From: a virus
Length of the DNA: 20,495 nucleotides
Direction: 5' to 3' (one strand)
IMG/VR virus record: IMGVR_UViG_3300027759_000528
Location: 1-20,495 of that record
A model generated the notes under the pieces. That model did no database searches, was not told the origin of the DNA, and saw nothing but the letters and a program-made list of their open reading frames with translations. This document shows positions 12,938-19,362 of the stretch, piece by piece. A program made the position numbers and the translations under genes. The first letter of the stretch is position 1. Each line of letters starts with the position of its first letter.

Positions 12938-14266
12938 ATGGCCCGTCTCGTCAGTCACTACTCTACGTTCCTGACGAACTGGTCTTCGTTGGTGGGGATC
13001 CCCACGTCCCGACTGACGACAGAGATTGCGGCGACCGCCAACGCGGCATTCAACTCCGCACTGTCGAAGATGTGGGGCGACGGGCAGTGGATGGAGATCT
13101 GCCCTTACGGTGAGGCACGATTTCTCGGGAACCGTCTGACCTACCCCAACAACCTGTCCAAGACCTCGGTCTGGACGGCTACGGCGGTGACAGCCACCGC
13201 GAACAGCGTATCGAACCCAGCAGATGGGAATGTAACTGCCACGAAGCTGATGGAGACTGCGGCCAACTCTGCCCACAAGGTGGTGCAGACGGTCACTAAC
13301 TTCTTCCCGTCGACCAGTTATACGGTCTCGTTCTACGCTCGCCCCAATGGTCGGGCATTCCAGTACCTGTCGGTCACGGATGGAGTCACCACCTACACGG
13401 CGTTCTTCAACACGACGACCGGAGTGGTGGGCACGGCGACCAACTTCACCACCACCACGATTGCCCAGCAGCCCAACGGTTTTTGGCTCTGCCAAGCGAC
13501 GTTCACCGCCAACGTGGCTGCCACGTCTAGCGGATCGGTCACGCTGCAACTGTCGTCCGATGGCTCCACCCTTTCCTATGCAGGGGACACCGCCAAGGGT
13601 GCGTATTTCTGGGGCGCGTTGGTGCAACAGACCAGCAACACCCCTGTTCAAGATCTCATTCTGGAGTGGGATCAGACGGGAGAATCCACCATCGACGTCG
13701 TCTTCAACGTCTGGCCATGCTCTCCCTTCGCCAGCAATTTCCCTTCTCAGTTTGGCTACAACCTGTTGCCACAAGGCATTCAGATTATCAACGGGACGCC
13801 GTATCAGTACGTCGTCTACAACAACGGTGTAGCCCAGAACAATCTCTACGGTGCCCCACCCAGCAACCCGGTCTACATCTACTACCGCAAGACCGCTCCC
13901 ACCTATTCTGGCGACGTTTACAGCGCGACCAGCACCTACACTGTCGACCAGCAAGTCTACTTCACCAGCACCGCAGGCTACGGGGATTTCTACAAGTGCA
14001 TCGTGGCCACGACCGCTGGTCAGAGTCCCACCACCACCCCAACCAGCTGGGAGGTCATTCCGTTCTACGAGGTGTTCCTGCAATTTTGCACCTATCAATC
14101 CTACGGCGATTGGCTGATTGCTGATGGTCAGATGGACAAGGCTCAAGCCGCTTACAGTATTGCAGAGGGGAAGATGGGCGACCAGTTTGACGTGATCGAA
14201 CGCCAGATGAACTCCATCTCTCCGATGAAGGTCCAAAGCCACTTAACCTCTCGACCCGCCTACTAA
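12938..14266 (+). CDS. Head-tail adaptor-like protein with two carbohydrate-binding-like insertions
   Basis: The protein has 442 residues. The N-terminal helix (about 20-60, ending EICPYGEARF) and the C-terminal helices (about 376-430) read like a head-tail adaptor that stacks under the portal. Between them lie two inserts. Residues about 62-233 (FLGNRLTYPNNLSKTSVWT onward) end in GAYFWGALVQ and include YAGDTAKG and PNGFWLCQATFTAN, the typical pattern of phage jelly-roll/CBM-like domains. Residues about 325-374 (TYTVDQQVYF ... FYKCIVATTAGQSP ... TSWEVIP) resemble a chitin-binding (CBM5/12) repeat. Surface insertions could bind sugars on the host. The function is inferred from order in the module. 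The ATG is preceded by TAACCCC. Confidence 0.65.
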   Translation: MARLVSHYSTFLTNWSSLVGIPTSRLTTEIAATANAAFNSALSKMWGDGQWMEICPYGEARFLGNRLTYPNNLSKTSVWTATAVTATANSVSNPADGNVTATKLMETAANSAHKVVQTVTNFFPSTSYTVSFYARPNGRAFQYLSVTDGVTTYTAFFNTTTGVVGTATNFTTTTIAQQPNGFWLCQATFTANVAATSSGSVTLQLSSDGSTLSYAGDTAKGAYFWGALVQQTSNTPVQDLILEWDQTGESTIDVVFNVWPCSPFASNFPSQFGYNLLPQGIQIINGTPYQYVVYNNGVAQNNLYGAPPSNPVYIYYRKTAPTYSGDVYSATSTYTVDQQVYFTSTAGYGDFYKCIVATTAGQSPTTTPTSWEVIPFYEVFLQFCTYQSYGDWLIADGQMDKAQAAYSIAEGKMGDQFDVIERQMNSISPMKVQSHLTSRPAY

Positions 14267-14267
14267 C

Positions 14268-14609
14268 ATGAGCTTCTCCACTGCCAACGTCTCCTACCCC
14301 TTTCGTGCCATGGTCGCCGGGTCTCCGGTCGCCAGCCAATCACTCACGGTCTCTACCGCTGCGGTAGCCCCTGCCGGTTACACCGCATCCCCTGCCGTCA
14401 ATGGGGTCAACTACGTCACCTTCGACGTGCAGACCGATTCGGTGCGAGTCCGCTGGGACGGCACCGATCCGACGAGCACCGTGGGACACCTCCTCTACCC
14501 GGGCAGTGCCTACACTTGGGCTGTCTCGCAGTTCAACGCCTCCAAGTTTATCCGCAGTTCTACCGCAACTGCTGACGCAGTGATCTTCTCGTCAGCCCTC
14601 CAATCCTAA
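14268..14609 (+). CDS. Small beta-sandwich virion-type protein
   Basis: The protein has 113 residues. It is Ser/Thr/Val-rich with RWDGTDPTSTVGHLLYPG (62-79), a segment that recurs in small beta-sandwich proteins of phage structural regions (typically a D-G-T-D-P-T then G-H-L-L core). The function of those proteins is not known to me; a small connector or fibre-base role fits the position between the adaptor and a fibre gene. It starts one base after the adaptor stop (TAACATG) and ends the same way before the next start. Confidence 0.65.
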   Translation: MSFSTANVSYPFRAMVAGSPVASQSLTVSTAAVAPAGYTASPAVNGVNYVTFDVQTDSVRVRWDGTDPTSTVGHLLYPGSAYTWAVSQFNASKFIRSSTATADAVIFSSALQS

Positions 14610-14610
14610 C

Positions 14611-15567
14611 ATGCTCTCCAATCACCCGTCTGTTCTGGGTAGCGGTGGCGGGACCGCCTACAACACCATCGGAGGCATCGGCCTCTTTGCCGACGGCACC
14701 GCCGCCGCGCCGAGCATTAGTTTTGCGGCGGATACGGACACGGGGTTTTATCGTTCGTCATCGGGAAATGTTCGTTTTTCTTCGAACGGTGTCGATGCGT
14801 TACAGATGTCCAGCACTGGAACGACGTTTATTCCCGGCGGGATTAACGCGGGATACATTAGCAACGTTGGCGCGGGCGGTGGTCTTGCTTTGTTTGCGCT
14901 CGGCACCAACCAAAACATCACGCTGACGCCGAGCGGGACGGGGCAAACCACTCTTGTGTCTGGAAATCTGGTTCTCTCGGCGGTCGCCGGAATCGGCATC
15001 GGCGGAACGACCTACGCTAACGGAGATTTTCAAATTGGATACAACGGTTTAGGCCTTTATATCAACACACTCGCCGCGAGTCGTTTTATCTCCTTCAACG
15101 TTAATTCAGTTGAAAAAGCTAGGTTTACAGCAACCGACGGACGTTTTCTCCTCGGCACCACCACCGACTACGGCGCACTCCTGCAACTTGGCGGAGCAGG
15201 CACCACGACCGCAGCAACCAACGGAATTGTGTTCTCCACTGACACATCCATTCACCGCAATTCCGCAGGACTTCTTAGATTCGGCGGCACGCAGACTACT
15301 GCTGCCCTAAATATGGGAACTGCTGGTTACGTTAGCCTTGCAAATGTTTCTGGAGGCAGTTGTGAGGTCAGGCTTTTAAGCGCCGGTTCCATTGACCTTG
15401 TATCCAACGGCACCACCGCCCTTACCCTCGACACGTCGCAGCGAACGATTCTTTCGGGCGCGCTTCGCCTCGCGAACGCCTACGTCGCCGGCGCTGTTGT
15501 CGGGACCGGATACGTCACAATCCAAGATTCCACCGGGACCACGTATCGCGTTCCCGTCCTCGTCTAA
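14611..15567 (+). CDS. Tail-fibre-like protein
   Basis: The protein has 318 residues. Near the N-terminus PSISFAADTDTGFYR (34-48) is the familiar phage-fibre unit (Phe-Ala-x-Asp-x-Asp-Thr-Gly). Several Gly/Ser/Thr-rich beta repeats follow. No chaperone-type C-terminal peptidase domain is obvious. It probably forms a trimeric adsorption appendage. Codon choice differs from its neighbours: Phe is often TTT and Arg CGT, and G/C in third positions is weaker than in flanking genes. This suggests recent exchange of the module. The start ATG follows TAAC. Confidence 0.75.
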   Translation: MLSNHPSVLGSGGGTAYNTIGGIGLFADGTAAAPSISFAADTDTGFYRSSSGNVRFSSNGVDALQMSSTGTTFIPGGINAGYISNVGAGGGLALFALGTNQNITLTPSGTGQTTLVSGNLVLSAVAGIGIGGTTYANGDFQIGYNGLGLYINTLAASRFISFNVNSVEKARFTATDGRFLLGTTTDYGALLQLGGAGTTTAATNGIVFSTDTSIHRNSAGLLRFGGTQTTAALNMGTAGYVSLANVSGGSCEVRLLSAGSIDLVSNGTTALTLDTSQRTILSGALRLANAYVAGAVVGTGYVTIQDSTGTTYRVPVLV

Positions 15568-15576
15568 TCACTCACC

Positions 15577-15909
15577 ATGCAAACTCCCATCGTCCCCGTC
15601 AAAGTTTTTCCCTCCACCGCCAACACGCTCGAAATCCGTGGCGTTGGCCCCGTGGATGACTCGGGTTGCCCGAATTACTTCTGGCAACTCTCCGACCGCC
15701 AACTCGTCACCCCGGCCACGCCCGCCATCCCGGCCACCGACGACACCCCTGAGGTGCCTGCGGTTGAGGCGGTTTACTCCACGACCACGCTGACCTCTGG
15801 TAACGAGGCCATGACCGCTGCGCAGTGGGCCAACTGGGGTCGCACCAACCCCGACGAAGCGTATCAGCTCGCCTGCCTCGCGACCAACCTCGGTCTGACG
15901 CAAGCCTGA
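15577..15909 (+). CDS. Hypothetical protein of phage fibre region
   Basis: The protein has 110 residues. The N-terminal strands end in YFWQLSD (about 34-40). A Pro/Ala-rich loop (about 46-66) interrupts the fold, and TSGNEAMTAAQWANWGRTNP (about 73-92) with a C-terminal helix ending ATNLGLT closes it. This WQL ... SGN ... M-T-x-x-Q-W-x-x-W-G ... LGLT arrangement is common in small phage proteins adjacent to fibres and may act as a structural adaptor or assembly factor; the role is not established. It starts 10 bp after the fibre stop. Confidence 0.7.
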   Translation: MQTPIVPVKVFPSTANTLEIRGVGPVDDSGCPNYFWQLSDRQLVTPATPAIPATDDTPEVPAVEAVYSTTTLTSGNEAMTAAQWANWGRTNPDEAYQLACLATNLGLTQA

Positions 15910-15919
15910 ATATCTAACC

Positions 15920-16072
15920 ATGACGACCAACGAATACAAATCAGCCATCGCCATCGAACTCGCCCAGACGAACGTGAACCTGCTCATCAACGAGCTGGCG
16001 AAAGCGAAGGAAGAGATCGACTCCGTCAAAAAGGAGATTGAGGCCATCCGGGTTAATCTCGCCAAGTCCTGA
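15920..16072 (+). CDS. 50-residue coiled-coil protein
   Basis: This is a short gene beginning MTTNEYKSAIAIELAQTNVN. From about residue 8 to the end it is one amphipathic helix with heptad-like hydrophobics and many Lys/Glu residues, so a coiled-coil or helical hairpin is likely. It has no membrane segment, which argues against a holin. It lies 10 bp after one gene and 11 bp before the hub gene, with the leader CTAACC before ATG. Being small, it is easily missed; the codon pattern and tight fit support it. Confidence 0.6.
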   Translation: MTTNEYKSAIAIELAQTNVNLLINELAKAKEEIDSVKKEIEAIRVNLAKS

Positions 16073-16083
16073 TGGGGTAACCC

Positions 16084-18651
16084 ATGAACCGCTATCGCTC
16101 CTATGGACAGGCCGACGATCCCCCTCTCATCGAGGGGGATCGTTCGCTCATAGGGTCTAACGACTGGGACGCACCGGAGAACATCGGTCCCGGCCAAGTC
16201 CAGTCAGCGGTCAACATGGACTTCACCACGCAGGACGCCGTCACCCGTGGCGGGTTTGTCTGCCTCCCCAGCTTGGGTGCGGCTCCGTTCGACAGTGCTT
16301 GGATCTCGCAATCAGCTCAGAATGGTTATTGGCAATCCGTGGCCTACGGCAACGGCACCTTTGTAGCGGTAGAGCCACTGGGAACTCGGGTGATGTCCTC
16401 GCCCGACGGGAGCACTTGGACCGCCCGCACTCCCGCTACTACAAACTTTTGGTTTTCGGTCACCTTTGGCGAAGGTCTTTTTGTTGCGGTATCTACCTCA
16501 GGTGTTGGCGACCGGGTGATGACTTCGCCCGACGGTATCACATGGACGAGCCGAGTCTCTGCCGCAGACAGTAGCTGGATCGCGGTGACCTATGGCGCAG
16601 GGCGTTTCGTTGCAGTGGCTCAAGGTGGGGCTGCGCGGTCGATGTATTCGACTGACGGCATTACATGGGCATCCAGTACGTCTTTGGCATTTTCCCTCTG
16701 GACAGACGTCACTTACGGGAACGGACTTTTTGTCGCTGTCGGCGGAAGTGGCGGGAATGGGGTGGCGGCAACTTCGAACGACGGCATCACATGGACTTCG
16801 CGAACTGCCGCCGCATCGAACTGGCAGAGTGTCGCCTACGGAGATGGCATATTCGTGGCCGTGGGTGACTTTGGGAGTCAGCGGGCAATGTCCTCGCCCG
16901 ACGGCATTACATGGACCGCCCGCACCACGCCCGACAATGACGGATATAAATCGGTGACCTTCGGGTACGACCGGTTCGTGGCAGTTTCGCTGGCTTCAAG
17001 CGGATACGGCGTGATGACCTCCTACAATGGCACCGACTGGCAGTCACGGGTCGGGGCTGCCGGTCCAACATGGGCTGCGGTCACTTACGGGAACGGGCTT
17101 TTCGTCGCAGTCTCCGATGACTCCGGTGCTCCGGGCACGCAAGTGATGACCTCTTACGCCGTCACGGTCTGGGCCTCAGGGGTCTACTCCGACCAGACGG
17201 ACCCGGGCTCTCAGTGGATCATGCTGGTGGGCAATACCTCGGTGGGATTCTACGCCAACGGCAGAGCCCCCCACACCATCTCACTGGGCTCCTTCACGGT
17301 CTCAAACCAGTCTACCATCGTCCAGTGCAACAATCTCGTCTACCTGTTCCGTGGCCCGGATGAGGCACCGATCTACTGGAACGGGGATTGGAACACGACG
17401 TTTGTCGCCGTCCCCACCCCGACTCCGTTGCCCGGATTCTCAAATATCCCCAACAGCAGTCAGGCCACCTACTATCAAGACCGGTTGTGGGTGATCGACG
17501 GGAAGGACGAAGTCGCGGCGTCGGACACGCTGGACTTCAACACCTACGACGACCTCGCCAACAACTTCAACCTGAACAAGGGGTCGTCCGACTATCTGGT
17601 AAGGACGTATCCGTTTGGAGAGAACAGCCTTCTCGTCTTCAAGAACAAGTCCATCTTGGTCCTGCAAAACGTGCAAGGGGCTTTGGACGATGTAACCGTT
17701 ACGGAGATAACGCGGCAGGTCGGGTGCATCGGCATCAACTCAGTGGTCTCGGTCGGACCCGACGTGGTCTACATGAGCGACCGCAACATCAACCTCATCA
17801 CGCTGACCGCCACCAACAATTCGGTCCAGCACAAGACCCTGCCTCTTTCGCGCAACATCTCCAGCCTCCTCAAGCGGGTGAATTGGGACTACGGCTACAA
17901 GGTGAGCATGGCCTATTTCGACAACAAGCTGTTCGTGGCAGTCCCCCTCGATAATGCGGTCTTCTGCAACACCGTCCTTGTCTACAATTTCGTCACCGAG
18001 AACTGGTTTGGGGAATGGAATTTTGCGTCCTCCTTCTCCATGGGTATTCAAGGCTGGGCCGTCGCGAACTATCTCGGGCCGCAACGACTGCACGCCATCA
18101 CTGAGGATGGGCAGATCTTTGTGACCGGCGAGGGGCAGAACGACATCAGCGGGACGAATGTGGCAGACATCGCCACTTCGCTGACCTCCCGGGCCTACAA
18201 CTTTGAGGGCAACAACGCCACCCAACGACGCATGTGGGTCGACCTTGGCACCAATCGCCCGGATTTCAGCGTCACCACCTACACCGATGGAGCCTCGGAA
18301 AGCTCCACCATTCTGACCGACCAGACCTATACCCGGGCAGAGAGCTGGTTGTTCAACGACTCGACCTACGACCAGACCAACGTCAACGACGACTTCAACC
18401 GGGCCTACCGGAAGGACTACTCCACTGGCCCCTTGGCCGCAGGGTCGACGCCGGGATTGCCCATCACCGGACTGCAATGCGGTACGGGCTTCCAGCCGGA
18501 GATGACGCAGGACTATCGGTTCCCCATTATCACCCGGCGACAGGGGAGACTCTCATGGCTCAACATCACCAACACCACGGGGATCATTAAAATTCGCGGG
18601 ATCGGCTTTGAGAATCACACTGGCCAACGGAGCAGTCTCGTCCAAGTCTAA
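16084..18651 (+). CDS. Tail hub/stopper-like protein with inserted seven-blade beta-propeller
   Basis: The protein has 855 residues. The N-terminal 66 residues and the C-terminal part (about 366-855; for example RLSWLNITNTTGIIKIRGIG) resemble podovirus hub or stopper proteins that complete the portal-tail channel. Residues about 83-365 form seven repeats of about 41 residues: W-x-S-V-x-Y-G-x-G-x-F-V-A-V ... S-x-D-G-x-T-W, starting near 83, 123, 165, 206, 247, 288 and 330. This pattern fits a seven-blade beta-propeller (sialidase/YCF48-like). The first blade and the last are somewhat degenerate. The insertion probably sits on the outer surface. A perfect 12-bp hairpin lies in the first codons (16115-16143). 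No catalytic residues are identified, so binding is more likely than enzymatic activity. Confidence 0.7.
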   Translation: MNRYRSYGQADDPPLIEGDRSLIGSNDWDAPENIGPGQVQSAVNMDFTTQDAVTRGGFVCLPSLGAAPFDSAWISQSAQNGYWQSVAYGNGTFVAVEPLGTRVMSSPDGSTWTARTPATTNFWFSVTFGEGLFVAVSTSGVGDRVMTSPDGITWTSRVSAADSSWIAVTYGAGRFVAVAQGGAARSMYSTDGITWASSTSLAFSLWTDVTYGNGLFVAVGGSGGNGVAATSNDGITWTSRTAAASNWQSVAYGDGIFVAVGDFGSQRAMSSPDGITWTARTTPDNDGYKSVTFGYDRFVAVSLASSGYGVMTSYNGTDWQSRVGAAGPTWAAVTYGNGLFVAVSDDSGAPGTQVMTSYAVTVWASGVYSDQTDPGSQWIMLVGNTSVGFYANGRAPHTISLGSFTVSNQSTIVQCNNLVYLFRGPDEAPIYWNGDWNTTFVAVPTPTPLPGFSNIPNSSQATYYQDRLWVIDGKDEVAASDTLDFNTYDDLANNFNLNKGSSDYLVRTYPFGENSLLVFKNKSILVLQNVQGALDDVTVTEITRQVGCIGINSVVSVGPDVVYMSDRNINLITLTATNNSVQHKTLPLSRNISSLLKRVNWDYGYKVSMAYFDNKLFVAVPLDNAVFCNTVLVYNFVTENWFGEWNFASSFSMGIQGWAVANYLGPQRLHAITEDGQIFVTGEGQNDISGTNVADIATSLTSRAYNFEGNNATQRRMWVDLGTNRPDFSVTTYTDGASESSTILTDQTYTRAESWLFNDSTYDQTNVNDDFNRAYRKDYSTGPLAAGSTPGLPITGLQCGTGFQPEMTQDYRFPIITRRQGRLSWLNITNTTGIIKIRGIGFENHTGQRSSLVQV
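16115..16143. other. Perfect 12-bp stem-loop in the hub gene's first codons
   Basis: ACGATCCCCCTC (16115-16126) and GAGGGGGATCGT (16132-16143) are exact reverse complements with a 5-nt loop TCATC. It begins 31 nt after the ATG. There is no T-run after it, so termination is unlikely; a translational brake or mRNA-processing structure is possible. Confidence 0.75.
16330..17178 (+). repeat. Seven-repeat propeller region
   Basis: Seven protein repeats of about 41 residues lie at about residues 83-365 of the hub gene. DNA copies differ at synonymous positions (for example TTTGTAGCGGTA versus TTCGTGGCAGTT for FVAV), so amplification is not recent or has been diversified. Confidence 0.75.
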
Positions 18652-18662
18652 CACTTACCACC

Positions 18663-19361
18663 ATGCCATCTGTATCACCCGGCTACACCTTCACGGGGAC
18701 CACCGACCCGATCACCTTCACCAAGCTCAACCTGTTGAGCACGCCCTCCGTGACACTTGGGAACAACGAGGTGATTGCGACGACCATTGCGGATGGCTCG
18801 ATCATCACCAGCAAACTTGCGGACCTCGCGGTTACCACCGCCAAGATCAACGACCTCGCGGTTACCACTGCCAAGATCAACGACCTTGGAGTGACGACGG
18901 GCAAGCTCGCGAATAATGCAGTGACTCTTGCCAAAGTTGTCGCAGCGGCGGGCAACAACACGTTCCTTGCTCGTTCTACTGCCGGTGCTGGCAACTTCGA
19001 AGCTGTGGATACGACGGTCACCGGTCTGGGCTTTTACACGGGTGCCGGGGGCACTGTAACTCAAGCGACCAGCAAGGCTACTGCGTTCACTTTGAACGCT
19101 ATGTGTGGTCAGATCACCACTGCCGCAGATTCATTGGGCCATGCAACCGTCGTTTCAGCTGTTTGGACTAACAGTAAGATTGCCGCTACAGATGTAGTGA
19201 TTATCAATCACAAGTCAGGCGGCACTATCGGAGCTTACGTGTTCAATGTTTCCTGCGGTGCAGGCGCTGCGACATTGTACATCACAAACAATCAAACCGC
19301 TGGCTCCCTTTCTGAGGCATTGGTCCTTAGTTTCGCAGTCATCAAGGGCGTCACTTCCTAA
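18663..19361 (+). CDS. Tail-fibre protein with short-repeat stalk and C-terminal knob
   Basis: The protein has 232 residues. The N-terminal region is followed by five 10-residue repeats (44-93: DGSIITSKLA, DLAVTTAKIN, DLAVTTAKIN, DLGVTTGKLA, NNAVTLAKVV), a stalk typical of trimeric fibres. After a linker (FLARSTAGAGNFEAV), the knob from about 122 (GTVTQATSKATAFTLN ... WTNSKIAATDVVII ... LSFAVIKGVTS) has the layout of the widespread phage fibre C-terminal receptor-binding domain. It therefore probably contacts the host surface. The ATG is preceded by ACTTACCACC. The next gene begins one base after its stop. Confidence 0.8.
   Translation: MPSVSPGYTFTGTTDPITFTKLNLLSTPSVTLGNNEVIATTIADGSIITSKLADLAVTTAKINDLAVTTAKINDLGVTTGKLANNAVTLAKVVAAAGNNTFLARSTAGAGNFEAVDTTVTGLGFYTGAGGTVTQATSKATAFTLNAMCGQITTAADSLGHATVVSAVWTNSKIAATDVVIINHKSGGTIGAYVFNVSCGAGAATLYITNNQTAGSLSEALVLSFAVIKGVTS
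18792..18941 (+). repeat. 30-bp tandem repeats encoding the fibre stalk
   Basis: Five in-frame 30-bp units lie at 18792-18941. The copies at 18822 and 18852 differ by a single base; flanking units are more divergent. They encode the DLAVTTAKIN-type stalk. Confidence 0.85.
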
Positions 19362-19362
19362 C

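Noticed and set aside
12902-14242. Long reverse open frame over the adaptor gene
   Set aside because: The forward protein has clear CBM-like and adaptor features; the reverse frame lacks any.
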